Source: Chitinophagaceae bacterium
Lineage (GTDB): Bacteria; Bacteroidota; Bacteroidia; Chitinophagales; Chitinophagaceae
NCBI GenBank assembly: GCA_019638595.1
Contig: JAHBTJ010000005.1
Location: 248,001-312,000, forward strand
Direction: 5' to 3'
DNA: 64,000 nucleotides
Position 1 is the stretch's first letter, and every line of letters starts with the position of its first letter. Below, in pieces: positions 32,632 to 41,318 of the stretch. The notes beneath the pieces were generated by a model. The model had not been told where the DNA came from. It did no database searches and saw only the letters and a program-made list of their open reading frames with translations. Position numbers and translations under genes: made by a program.

Positions 32632-33489
32632 ATGGGAAAAGCGGTTAAGATCAACCCGGAAGAGCTGTCAGACAATGCCATCGTTGATAAATACAAGCCC
32701 AACCTCAAACGCTTTGACAAGGCAAAAAAAATGATAGGCCTTGTTGTTGGCGAAATGAAAAAATTTGAGGTCATCCTTTCAGATGAGTCTCAGGTTTCGG
32801 CAATGGATATGCTCAAGATTGCTAGTAGTGTAGAAAAAGCTATTGAGAAAAAGCGAAAGGATCAGGTGGCGCCCTGGAATGATGGTGTAGCACAGATCAA
32901 CAGTTACGTAAAGGATTTGGTTAAGGACCTGAAGCCTGGTATTGAAACTGTAAAAAAAGCTGTGTTATCTTACCAGCAGGAGCAGGAAAGAAAAGCCATT
33001 GCATTAAGAACAGAAACCAGAAAAAACACGCTGCTGGAGCTCGGATATGAAAATGACGAAAACACATTATTTAAGCATGATGTTGATGGAGTAATCACTA
33101 TTGCTGAGATAGAAAATTACAATGACATACATTGGGATAAAGTTTTAGAACAGGCTGCACAAAGAATATCAGAAAGTGTTGCAGCTCTCCAGGAAAAAAA
33201 TGAAGAAGCAGAAGAATTATCTGCACTTTTTTCTGACCAACATGAGGATTTGATTAAACCTACACCAGCTCCGGCCGTTGCAACTTTTGCTCCTTCCCAT
33301 TCCATTCCCATTCCAGCAAAACTAAAAGGAACTACCAGGCGCTGGACGTTTCAGGTCACCGATGGTTCGATTGTACCTAAAGAGTACTTGAAGGTGGATG
33401 AAGTAGCTATACGCGAAGCGGTAAATAAAGGTATAAGGGACATACCCGGAGTAAGAATTTATCAGGACACATCACTTTCAATCAGGTAA
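32632..33489 (+). CDS. Recombination-associated phage protein, hypothetical
   Basis: A 285-residue protein from ATG 32632. The first 200 residues are a long charged coiled coil (KAIEKKRKDQVAPW, VKKAVLSYQQEQERK); then comes a P/A-rich linker (PTPAPAVATFAPSHSIP) and a folded C-terminal domain RRWTFQVTDGSIVPKEYLKVDE ending PGVRIYQDTSLSIR. The pattern is one I recall from Bacteroidota prophages next to recombination genes. It may be a DNA-binding partner of the Sak4-like ATPase or the exonuclease; no catalytic motif. Confidence 0.55.
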   Translation: MGKAVKINPEELSDNAIVDKYKPNLKRFDKAKKMIGLVVGEMKKFEVILSDESQVSAMDMLKIASSVEKAIEKKRKDQVAPWNDGVAQINSYVKDLVKDLKPGIETVKKAVLSYQQEQERKAIALRTETRKNTLLELGYENDENTLFKHDVDGVITIAEIENYNDIHWDKVLEQAAQRISESVAALQEKNEEAEELSALFSDQHEDLIKPTPAPAVATFAPSHSIPIPAKLKGTTRRWTFQVTDGSIVPKEYLKVDEVAIREAVNKGIRDIPGVRIYQDTSLSIR

Positions 33490-33492
33490 TAT

Positions 33493-34185
33493 ATGCAAAG
33501 AATTGCAGCGACTACTTTGGAAAAATTCAGAAGGTGCGTTAATAATGCTTCCCCTTTTGACACAGAAGAATCCCTTATTGATTCTATCAAGGGTTTGTTT
33601 GCCGGCACCAGCAAAACGCGCTTTGGCGGAGCTTATCATAAAATAATAGAGCTGGGTGATAAGCTGCTGACAATGCATGAAGGACAATCTGGATTTTTAA
33701 GCGATAATCATTTTTTCACATGGGCTCAGGCAAAGCCGGCAGTAGATTATAGAAACGAACATTCGCTTATGGTCCATGAAATGGAAATAAGGAAAATGTA
33801 TTCTACATCCTATGGAGACTTTCAGGTGTCAGGAAGAATTGACGGTATTGATGGCAGGATTGTAAGGGATGCGAAAACAAAATTCAGGCAGGTGAGCGTA
33901 TCTGAATATATGCATAGCATACAATGGAAAGTTTATCTGGATGTACTAGGGCTTGATGTGTTTTACTATGATGTTTTTGAGGTAAGACGATTTAAAGAAA
34001 CAACCGGCTCACCACTGATATATGACTGTGATATAATTCCGCATGATCCTATTAAGTGTGAGCGATACGACAATATGGAGTCTGAAATTGTCACAACACT
34101 GAACCAGTTTCTTGAATACGTATATAGCAAAAACCTGAACGGATTTTTAAAACCTGCTCTGGAAGAAGAAGTAAACTTTTTTTAA
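33493..34185 (+). CDS. PD-(D/E)XK exonuclease (RecB/Cas4-like)
   Basis: A 230-residue protein from ATG 33493. The nuclease core is visible: H49 in the first helix, D117 in SGRIDGIDG, D126-x-K128 (RDAKTK), and Q144...Y148 in SIQWKVYLD, the order of the RecB/lambda-exonuclease-like fold. It should degrade one DNA strand to give ssDNA for the Sak4-like protein. Its stop overlaps the next start by TAATG. No helicase domain is fused. Confidence 0.8.
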   Translation: MQRIAATTLEKFRRCVNNASPFDTEESLIDSIKGLFAGTSKTRFGGAYHKIIELGDKLLTMHEGQSGFLSDNHFFTWAQAKPAVDYRNEHSLMVHEMEIRKMYSTSYGDFQVSGRIDGIDGRIVRDAKTKFRQVSVSEYMHSIQWKVYLDVLGLDVFYYDVFEVRRFKETTGSPLIYDCDIIPHDPIKCERYDNMESEIVTTLNQFLEYVYSKNLNGFLKPALEEEVNFF

Positions 34186-34787
34186 TGAACATTATTTTTT
34201 TCGATACAGAAACAACAGGCCTGCCAAAAAACTGGAAAGCTCCAATGAGTGATCTGACTAACTGGCCAAGGATAATTCAGATGGCATGGATGGTTTGTGA
34301 CATTGAAGGAACTGTGATAAGGAAGCAGAATTACTTAATAAAGCCTGATGGATGGCAAGTTCCGACAGAGGATTTCTGGGTTCAAAATGGATTCTCACAA
34401 CAGAAAAATTTATGTGAGGGTATTGCTTTAAAATATGTACTGGATGCATTCCTGGATGATTATGATGCATGTGATATTGCTGCGGCCCATAATATGGATT
34501 ATGACAGAAATGTATTGGGAGCTGAATTAATCAGATCCGGTAAATCAGCAAAATCAAGACCAGCTAATATATGCACCAAAGAGCTGGGTACTAATGTATG
34601 TAAGATTCCAGGCAGTTACGGAAAATATAAGTGGCCTTCATTAACGGAGCTGTACCAGTTTTTGTTCAGTAAAACTTTCCAGGACGCCCATGATGCAATG
34701 GGAGATGTGCTGGCAGGTATGAGCTGTCTTCTGGAAATGATAAAGCGTGGTATAATAGTTTTTGAAGACCAGGCAAACGTAGTATAA
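34185..34787 (+). CDS. DnaQ-like 3'-5' exonuclease (DEDDh)
   Basis: A 200-residue protein from ATG 34185. Motif I FFDTETTGL (D7, E9), motif II AAHNMDYDRNVL (D107), motif III DAHDAMGDVLAG (H169, D174) give a complete DEDDh active site. Length equals a bare exonuclease domain, without polymerase. Such phage proteins trim DNA ends or act as proofreading subunits with the host or phage polymerase. It lies between the recombination exonuclease and the helicase genes. Confidence 0.85.
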   Translation: MNIIFFDTETTGLPKNWKAPMSDLTNWPRIIQMAWMVCDIEGTVIRKQNYLIKPDGWQVPTEDFWVQNGFSQQKNLCEGIALKYVLDAFLDDYDACDIAAAHNMDYDRNVLGAELIRSGKSAKSRPANICTKELGTNVCKIPGSYGKYKWPSLTELYQFLFSKTFQDAHDAMGDVLAGMSCLLEMIKRGIIVFEDQANVV

Positions 34788-35050
34788 TGCCGCGACTTAC
34801 GGAAAATATCATCAGTGTGTTTCGGAATGTATACGGTATGGCCGGTGACGAAGTAACAGTTATTAGCGACCATGGTGTTGTGATGATAGTAGAAGATAGT
34901 GATGGTAACAGGTTCCCTGTAAACGCACAGAAGCTAACATTTGATCAATCAATTATAGATAGAAAGCCATTAACTATAATGAAGAATACCAAACCGGCTA
35001 AAAGTCGAAAAGTATCAATCCAACATCCAGAACAATCAACACTCTTTTAA
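34787..35050 (+). CDS. Small phage replication-region protein, hypothetical
   Basis: An 87-residue protein from ATG 34787, overlapping the exonuclease stop (TAATG). Strand-rich SH3-like pattern (MAGDEVTVISDHGVVMIVEDSDGNRFPVN) and a C-terminal tail with QSTLF, a short segment resembling clamp-binding peptides (QxxLF). A phage beta clamp is encoded at 38394, so clamp binding is possible. Confidence 0.5.
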   Translation: MPRLTENIISVFRNVYGMAGDEVTVISDHGVVMIVEDSDGNRFPVNAQKLTFDQSIIDRKPLTIMKNTKPAKSRKVSIQHPEQSTLF

Positions 35051-35067
35051 AAAATAAAAACATTGAC

Positions 35068-35526
35068 ATGAATAACGAATTTGAAGGCAAATCCAACTAC
35101 GACCTGCGCTACATTATTCGGTACACCGACAAAAAAGATGTCGCCGGGGAGCAGCTGTTAAAGCAGTCACCGAGCAATGAAGACCTGCGCTACATTATTC
35201 GGTACACCGACAAAAAAGATGTCGCCTGGGAGCAGCTCCGTAAAAATCTAAATGTTACGGCTATCGTAAACGAAGAGGCATTAATAAAAGACATTGCTAA
35301 GAATGTGCTTGATCGTCCTGGCTCGCTTGATATGAGCCAATGGCATTGTGGGACATCTCATTGCCTGGCTGGGTGGGCTTGTGTCTTATCTCCCGAAGCC
35401 GCAGAAGTTGAACATAGGTATGATACCGAAACTGCAGGCGATGTATTCCTTCCCAATTATTCCCATCTCTTTTTTGAAGACAACGATACTGTGCTTGAGG
35501 TATTAAGGTCTAAGGTTGCAAAATGA
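35068..35526 (+). CDS. Phage protein with a tandem internal repeat
   Basis: A 152-residue protein from ATG 35068. Residues about 12-30 and 39-57 repeat the same unit (DLRYIIRYTDKKDVA) at a 27-residue period. The C-terminal half holds SLDMSQWHCGTSHCLAGWACVL, a recurring phage motif of W-H-C...H-C-x-A-G-W with unknown role. The repeat is nearly identical in DNA, so the duplication is recent. Confidence 0.55.
   Translation: MNNEFEGKSNYDLRYIIRYTDKKDVAGEQLLKQSPSNEDLRYIIRYTDKKDVAWEQLRKNLNVTAIVNEEALIKDIAKNVLDRPGSLDMSQWHCGTSHCLAGWACVLSPEAAEVEHRYDTETAGDVFLPNYSHLFFEDNDTVLEVLRSKVAK
35101..35237. repeat. 81-bp-period direct repeat inside a coding gene
   Basis: Two 56-bp copies (35101-35156 and 35182-35237) differ in a single base. 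They lie inside the gene 35068-35526 and keep the frame. Likely a slipped-strand or unequal-crossover duplication. Confidence 0.85.
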
Positions 35527-35558
35527 TAATCATTCAATATTAAACCAACTTCTACAAG

Positions 35559-36110
35559 ATGACAAAGAAAAAACAACATGCTAAGGAACCGGAAGAGAAA
35601 AAGCCATTCATCATTCTGAATGCAAAAGTTAAAGAAGGTATCTGTGAATACAGCTACGAAATCAATTCCGGCCCCTGCGAAGGAGACCAGGTAAAAGGTC
35701 GGAAAGGAATCAATATTGTACATGATGATCTTACTGATGCATTCAGTAAGCTGGATGTTCACCTCGCTATACTGGATGATGCTTTTATTGATCAGGAGCT
35801 GTCATTGGAAGAAATGGAGAAAGAAACGAAATCTTTCAGGGTATACGGATTCAGGGTAAGCGGCACAGATGAGAATGAAGGTTTTATATTGAGCGGAGAA
35901 AAATGGGTGAAATATGGAAGTGTAGGTATTGACTCTCCTAAAATAACTAAAGCAAGCGCATATCCCTACTGGCAGGAACTCTGTGATGCAATGGAAGCAG
36001 CTCGTAACGAGGTACAGGGTTATATGAATGGGAAATCAGCACCTAAGATGGAACAAACAGAAATCAACTTTTCCGCACCAGGAGGTGATGACTTTAATAA
36101 TCCCATGTAA
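35559..36110 (+). CDS. Phage replication-region protein, hypothetical
   Basis: A 183-residue protein from ATG 35559. Acidic, with an N-terminal K/E tail, then a beta-rich section (KPFIILNAKVKEGICEYSYEIN, FRVYGFRVSGTDEN) and a C-terminal segment MEQTEINFSAPGGDDFNNPM with an acidic tip. The layout (OB-like strands then an acidic tip) resembles a single-strand binding protein, but no match can be claimed. Its stop overlaps the helicase start. Confidence 0.5.
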   Translation: MTKKKQHAKEPEEKKPFIILNAKVKEGICEYSYEINSGPCEGDQVKGRKGINIVHDDLTDAFSKLDVHLAILDDAFIDQELSLEEMEKETKSFRVYGFRVSGTDENEGFILSGEKWVKYGSVGIDSPKITKASAYPYWQELCDAMEAARNEVQGYMNGKSAPKMEQTEINFSAPGGDDFNNPM

Positions 36111-38392
36111 TGTTATTTGCACCAGAACAATTAGCCACCAACACGTTTACACCCCGGCCATACCAGACCGGAGCCATAGATGCTGCTGTTAATTTCTTCA
36201 ACGGACAGTGTAAGGAGCATGGGCTCGTAGTGCTCCCGACAGGAGCTGGGAAAAGCATCGTTATTGCTAATATAGCAAAAGAGCTGGAGGGCAATACTAT
36301 TGTGTTTCAACCATCAAAGGAGATACTGGAGCAGAATTATGCGAAATTTATCAGCTATGGTTACCGGGCATCCATATACAGCGCCAGTGCAGGGCAAAAG
36401 AAGATTGATAAGATAACATTTGCCACAATTGGGAGCGTCGCAAAAAAACAACACCTTTTTAAAAATTATCGAAACATTATTGTTGATGAATGTCATCTCG
36501 TTAACAGCAAAACCAAGACAGTTAAAGAAAATGATGGCAGTGAGATTGTTAAGGGTGGAATGTATTACAGCTTTTTTGAAGCGATTGAAGATTGCAGGAT
36601 CCTGGGACTTACTGCTACTCCATACCGCTTAAGCACAGGAATGGATGGGGCTATGTTAAAATTTCTAACCCGGACCAGGCCAAAGACATTCAGCGATGTA
36701 TTATATGTAGTTCAAACCAGGGAACTATTTGCTGCTGGTTACCTGGCTAAGCTTGAATACTTTTCTTTTGATACTATAGATAGAAAAATGCTGAGCCTGA
36801 ACAGCACTGGTTCTGACTTCACAGAAGCATCGCTAAAAGCTTACTACAGAAAAATAAATTTTCCAAAGGTTACAGCTTACTGGGCTAACAGGATCATTGC
36901 CAAGCGCAAAAATCTTTTGATTTTCTCAACAATGATTTCCGAAGCATACGAAGCAGCCAGGCTCATACCTGATGCTGTTGTGCTCACTGGAAAGACAGAA
37001 ACGCGGCAAAGGGAAAGGATACTTAGTGACTTTAAGGCCGGCAGGATCAAGGTACTGGTTAATGTTGGTGTGCTCACGACAGGGTTTGACTTCCCTGCTC
37101 TGGAGGCAGTATTAATAGCAAGAAGTACAATGAGCCTGGCACTATACTATCAAATGTGCTTGGACATGGAAACAGAAGTGCTGACAAAAAGAGGTTTTTT
37201 AAAACATGGTGAAATAAACGTAAGTGATGAGGTGGCAGCATATATTAAAGAAACCGGAGAAATTAAATGGACTTCCATCAAAAATATTATTCATAGACCA
37301 ATAGCGAAAGAAGAATATTTTATACAATATAAAAATCAACATTTAGATTTCAGAGTGACAGATAATCATGATATGATTTTCAGAGCAAGAGGTGCAAAAT
37401 CATATAGAAAAGATAAAGCAAATGAAATGATGAATTTGAATTGTATGATAGATGTTCCTGTATCTGCAAAGGAGATTATTGATGATACTGATATATCCGA
37501 TGACCAGTTATTGTTTCTTGGGCTGTTTTTATCTGATGGCTCATTAAATAAAGTGAACAATACAATAAATATAGTTCAATCTGAGAATTATCCACTACGA
37601 CTGAACGTTATTGAGGATTGTTTAAAAAACTGCGGTTTCAAGTTTGGTAAATGTATTCGGGTAAGAAAGGGTAACGAATCAAAATATTCAAACATGGTTC
37701 ATTATAGCATTTCACACGGAATGCCAAGAGGGAAAAATAAAGATAAAACAGGATGGAGCGTACTTGAAAAATGGATTAATAAATCAATGAATGACAATTA
37801 TAACCTCTTGAGTGAAAGGCAATTTGAAATTCTTCTTAAAGGGGTAAATCTTGGAGATGGGCGTAAATATCAATCAACAGATTATAAAGTATCTACCATG
37901 ACAATAGCAATGGGTATTAATAAAACTTATGCTGATAATTTCCAAAGCCTATGTATTCGACGTGGCTATAGGGCGAATATGTCGATTATAAAAAAAGAGG
38001 GATTCAAAGATCAATATATTCTGAACATAAAAAAAATATCAAAATCCACAATCGCTGGTAATAATATTTCCGACAAAAAAATACTGAACAGGTCTTTCAA
38101 GAGAACACGAATGGAGAAAGTCAGAGGTGCCGGAGAGAATGTTTGGTGTATCGAAAATGAAATTGGGACAATAGTAACCAGACGTAACGGGAAAGTTATG
38201 ATGACTGGAAATTGTGGCCGCGCTATGAGGCCGCATCCGGATAAAGAGAGCGCCTGGATCGTGGATCTTGGCGGCAATATCAATTTTTTTGGCAAAATAG
38301 AAACGTTAAATGTTACCCGGAATAACCGCGGATTATGGGTTGTCACCAACAATGGCAGACAGCTCACGAATGTAAACTTTACAAAATCTTAA
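36110..38392 (+). CDS. Superfamily 2 helicase interrupted by an intein
   Basis: A 760-residue open frame from ATG 36110 (TAATG overlap with the upstream gene). The helicase part has Walker A LPTGAGKS (residues 42-49), DECH (126-129), GLTATP near 172, and TTGFDFP near 325. Residues 350-701 are an intein placed inside motif VI, so that splicing joins YYQM to CGRAMRP and restores QxxGRxxR. The spliced helicase is 408 residues, a short DEAD/DEAH-type enzyme likely acting in replication fork or recombination. Without splicing, motif VI is split and the ATPase should be inactive. Confidence 0.88.
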   Translation: MLFAPEQLATNTFTPRPYQTGAIDAAVNFFNGQCKEHGLVVLPTGAGKSIVIANIAKELEGNTIVFQPSKEILEQNYAKFISYGYRASIYSASAGQKKIDKITFATIGSVAKKQHLFKNYRNIIVDECHLVNSKTKTVKENDGSEIVKGGMYYSFFEAIEDCRILGLTATPYRLSTGMDGAMLKFLTRTRPKTFSDVLYVVQTRELFAAGYLAKLEYFSFDTIDRKMLSLNSTGSDFTEASLKAYYRKINFPKVTAYWANRIIAKRKNLLIFSTMISEAYEAARLIPDAVVLTGKTETRQRERILSDFKAGRIKVLVNVGVLTTGFDFPALEAVLIARSTMSLALYYQMCLDMETEVLTKRGFLKHGEINVSDEVAAYIKETGEIKWTSIKNIIHRPIAKEEYFIQYKNQHLDFRVTDNHDMIFRARGAKSYRKDKANEMMNLNCMIDVPVSAKEIIDDTDISDDQLLFLGLFLSDGSLNKVNNTINIVQSENYPLRLNVIEDCLKNCGFKFGKCIRVRKGNESKYSNMVHYSISHGMPRGKNKDKTGWSVLEKWINKSMNDNYNLLSERQFEILLKGVNLGDGRKYQSTDYKVSTMTIAMGINKTYADNFQSLCIRRGYRANMSIIKKEGFKDQYILNIKKISKSTIAGNNISDKKILNRSFKRTRMEKVRGAGENVWCIENEIGTIVTRRNGKVMMTGNCGRAMRPHPDKESAWIVDLGGNINFFGKIETLNVTRNNRGLWVVTNNGRQLTNVNFTKS
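37157..38212 (+). mobile_element. Intein with LAGLIDADG-type homing endonuclease
   Basis: 352 residues from Cys350 (CLDMETEVLTKRG, block A) to Asn701, followed by Cys702 of the extein. Block B is RVTDNHDM (residues 415-422) with the T-x-x-H pattern. Two DOD endonuclease helices are seen: LLFLGLFLSDGS (467-478) and LLKGVNLGDG near 580. The last block ends NGKVMMTGN, so the usual penultimate His is Gly. That variant is known from some phage inteins but can slow the last step. The insertion site is the codon-conserved helicase motif VI. AT content is higher than in the flanking extein. Confidence 0.88.
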
Positions 38393-38393
38393 A

Positions 38394-39458
38394 ATGAAAA
38401 AAGTTACAGTAAAATCAGAACTGATAAAAAAAGCTTTGTCGAAGCTTGGTGCAGCTGTGAATAATAAAGTTATACCTGCGCTGGAAAATGTTTATTGCAA
38501 GGTGGAAGGTAGTACGATTGCTCTTACCACATGCGATACTGAAATGTTGATTCGCTATAACCTTATGGCCGAATCGGACGGGGATGGAGAATTCTTTTTG
38601 AGCTTTCACCTGTTTAATAGCATCGTGAAGTTATGTAAAGAAGAAGTGATTGAATTTGAGCCGCTGAAAGCATCTGTAAAAGTAAAAATCGGGAAAGATG
38701 TCTATACTTTGAAGTTCAATGCGAAGCTTGAAGATTTTCCTAAATTAAGTGAGGCGCCTTCACAGCATGAGGTTGAATTTGATGACAGATTGATAGCTAT
38801 GATGGTGGCTGCAACAGAATCTGCCAGCAAGTCCGAAACTGATCCGAGATTGGCTCGTATTTGTCTCAATATTAATTACACTGGTACTGACATTGTGGGC
38901 ACTGATAGTTATATTCTATATAAATACAATTCTCCGGCAGAGTTAAAAGTTACTACTTCCTTATTGCTTTCTCCACGAATGGTAAAGGCTATTGATGGGC
39001 TGGAACAGATTGTAATAAAATGGAATGATTCTAAATTTAGTTTCTCCACGCCTGAGATCCTGATAGTTATTAACAGACCGGAATTTAAATATCCAAACTA
39101 CCTGGGTATAATACCAAACCATGAATCTAACCTGAAGATCAGCCGATCTGCATTGGTTGAAACATTTAAGAAGCTCAATATTTCCGAAACCAAAACATCT
39201 GCTCTTCATTTACTATCAGATGCGATCAAAGCCGAAGTTGAAGATAAAGCTACAGGAGTAAAAATCAATGCCGAAGTGGATTGTATCTATAGCGGCCAGG
39301 TGACTGATATTTCATTAAACGCGGCCGATATTCTAAGATTATGCCACCAAACAACTTGTGAGCACCTTGAGCTGGCAATTCATAGCCCGAACAAAGCTGT
39401 TGTAGTTCGAGGTGAAGATCCTAACTACCTGGCATTAATAATCCCAACTTTTAAATAA
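38394..39458 (+). CDS. Beta sliding clamp (DnaN-like)
   Basis: A 354-residue protein from ATG 38394, one base after the helicase stop. It has three similar beta-rich domains of about 115 residues (first: VIPALENVYCKVEGSTIALTTCD; second: PSQHEVEFDDRLIAMMVAAT; third: LKISRSALVETFKKLN), ending PNYLALIIPTFK, the position of the clamp C-terminal strand. Length fits DnaN (about 366). It would encircle DNA and tether polymerases. No phage DNA polymerase is seen in the window, so it must serve the host enzyme or one encoded elsewhere. Confidence 0.8.
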   Translation: MKKVTVKSELIKKALSKLGAAVNNKVIPALENVYCKVEGSTIALTTCDTEMLIRYNLMAESDGDGEFFLSFHLFNSIVKLCKEEVIEFEPLKASVKVKIGKDVYTLKFNAKLEDFPKLSEAPSQHEVEFDDRLIAMMVAATESASKSETDPRLARICLNINYTGTDIVGTDSYILYKYNSPAELKVTTSLLLSPRMVKAIDGLEQIVIKWNDSKFSFSTPEILIVINRPEFKYPNYLGIIPNHESNLKISRSALVETFKKLNISETKTSALHLLSDAIKAEVEDKATGVKINAEVDCIYSGQVTDISLNAADILRLCHQTTCEHLELAIHSPNKAVVVRGEDPNYLALIIPTFK

Positions 39459-41080
39459 TGACAACTCAACAATTGCTGCAGCAATGCACCATCGACAATA
39501 ATATCGTCCTGCTTCCAAATATCAAACTGGAAAGAAAAGAATACATGGAAGTGAAGAAAGCTCTTGAGCTAATTGGGGGTAAGTGGAAGGGAGGTAAAAC
39601 GCAAGGGTTTGTATTTGAACAGGATCCAACAGAACTGCTGCAGGCACAGGCCAGTGGTGAACAGCGGAATCTGAAAAAGGAATACCAGTTCTTTCCAACG
39701 CCGCCAGCAGTAGCAAAAATGATGATGGAATGCCTTCCTGAAGTGAAACCCGGCTACAAAGTGCTGGAGCCTTCCGCAGGTGATGGAGCACTCATAAAAG
39801 CTTTTCATGACCAGATTGGTCATATCGGGCGGGAAGTTGATTGCTTCGAGCTAATGGATGTGAATCGAATAAAGCTTAAATCCATTAAGGGGGCCAACAT
39901 CATTGGTGAAGATTTTATGGAATGTAAAAAGTGGGATGAGTATGATCTGGTAATTGCAAATCCGCCCTTTACTAAAAACCAGGATATAGACCATATTGGC
40001 AGAATGTTCAAGGTATGTAAACCATCCGGCTTAATAATAACACTTGCCAGTGGGTCCTGGAAGCATGGCTCACAAAAGAAGCATAAACAGTTCAGGGAAT
40101 GGCTTGATAACATGGTCACTACAGAAGAGGAAATTCCGGCCGGAATGTTCAAGGAATCTGGTACGATGGTTTCTACAATCCTATTACGAATTGTGAAACC
40201 ATTATATGCCGGTGACCTCCCATGGGAACGCCCGGAAACATTTACTGTTTCTTCTCCTGAATTACAAAAACAGGCTGAAAAATTTATTGCAAACCGGTTT
40301 TCTTCCACTGAGGCCAATAGCAATATAGCTGAGGATGAGCCTATTACAGAATTAGTGGGCGAAGCACAGACAGAAGAAAGTGAAAATCTCCCAGAACGTA
40401 AATGCCGTGTTTGTGGCTGCACTGATAATGATTGCCGGCAATGTATAAAGAAAACCGGGAAACCATGCCATTGGGTGGAAGAAGATCTGTGCAGCGCCTG
40501 TGTAACTCGTGAACCGGAGGAAATTTTGAAGGATATAAAACAGAGCATGAAAGAAGCTGATAAAACCTTCAATGAACTTGAGAAAATGCTATCACCAAAA
40601 AATAACGATATGAATTTTTTTGAACAGTTGTCAAATGCCGGATCGGTTGATATTACTCTTCGCATTATGAAGAAAAATGAAAAGCTTACGGTAAATGTAA
40701 TGCCTGGCTCTGGTCAGTCGGTCACTCAGCCGATCATTATAACCGGCACCCCGCAGGATCTTGACGCTGAGTTTTTCAATACGCTATATCCGCAAGTGGA
40801 AGAAGTGACAGGCATCATTCATAACATTGAAAGGGTGAAATCCCAGGCAATTGATAGAAAAGAAAAAAGTGAAAAGAAGCCTGCCGAAACCAACCCACCC
40901 AAACCATCCGCTCCACAAAAAAAGGCAAAGGAAAAGGCTGATAAGAAAGTTAATGTTAAGGCGAAAGAACCTGTAACGGAACGGGCCAACCTATTTGAGG
41001 AGGATAATACCCAATCGTCAACCGATCAAACTGATTCCAATGACACAGAAACAAAAAAAGATGATGGAGATACTGATTAG
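39458..41080 (+). CDS. Adenine-specific DNA methyltransferase fused to a PRTRC-E-like domain
   Basis: A 540-residue protein from ATG 39458, overlapping the clamp stop (TAATG). Residues about 75-260 are an N6-adenine methyltransferase: SAM motif LEPSAGDGAL (103-112) and catalytic NPPF (168-171), preceded by FFPTPPAVAK. Residues about 315-350 form a Cys-rich finger (CRVCGCTDNDC, CxxC near the end). Residues about 385-470 fit PRTRC system protein E (MNFFEQLSNAGSVDITLRIM, then IIITGTPQDLDAEFFNTLYPQ), followed by a K/P/E-rich tail. The next genes are other PRTRC members. Likely self-modifies phage DNA; the role of the E domain is unknown. Confidence 0.75.
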   Translation: MTTQQLLQQCTIDNNIVLLPNIKLERKEYMEVKKALELIGGKWKGGKTQGFVFEQDPTELLQAQASGEQRNLKKEYQFFPTPPAVAKMMMECLPEVKPGYKVLEPSAGDGALIKAFHDQIGHIGREVDCFELMDVNRIKLKSIKGANIIGEDFMECKKWDEYDLVIANPPFTKNQDIDHIGRMFKVCKPSGLIITLASGSWKHGSQKKHKQFREWLDNMVTTEEEIPAGMFKESGTMVSTILLRIVKPLYAGDLPWERPETFTVSSPELQKQAEKFIANRFSSTEANSNIAEDEPITELVGEAQTEESENLPERKCRVCGCTDNDCRQCIKKTGKPCHWVEEDLCSACVTREPEEILKDIKQSMKEADKTFNELEKMLSPKNNDMNFFEQLSNAGSVDITLRIMKKNEKLTVNVMPGSGQSVTQPIIITGTPQDLDAEFFNTLYPQVEEVTGIIHNIERVKSQAIDRKEKSEKKPAETNPPKPSAPQKKAKEKADKKVNVKAKEPVTERANLFEEDNTQSSTDQTDSNDTETKKDDGDTD

Positions 41081-41318
41081 TGGTGGATGCATCAGCGCCG
41101 GCTATCGCGTGCTTGATGAAAACCGCAATCCGGTGATGAAAATATCATCTGAAACATTCAAAAATTATAAATACCTGTTCCGAAAGTCCGGTATTGTCTA
41201 CCTGATCAATAAGTCGAAAGTCAGGCAGGAGCATGGGAATTCATTTATTAAAAAACAGTATAAAAATTTATCAAATGGCATTAGAAGTAACCAACCTGGA
41301 ACGGGAGTTCAGGTTTAA
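41040..41318 (+). CDS. Small protein between PRTRC-E and PRTRC-C, hypothetical
   Basis: A 92-residue protein from ATG 41040, overlapping the methyltransferase end by 41 nt; a second in-frame ATG at 41064 would shorten the overlap. Basic, with YRVLDENRNPVMKISSETFKNYKYLFRKSGIVYLI in the middle, a small winged-helix or strand pattern. Its 3' end overlaps the PRTRC-C gene by 44 nt. Resembles in size and style the neighbour 41498-41755. Function unknown. Confidence 0.5.
   Translation: MTQKQKKMMEILISGGCISAGYRVLDENRNPVMKISSETFKNYKYLFRKSGIVYLINKSKVRQEHGNSFIKKQYKNLSNGIRSNQPGTGVQV

Noticed and set aside
35101-35237. CRISPR-like repeat pair
   Set aside because: Only two copies, in frame inside a coding gene, with no spacer variety.
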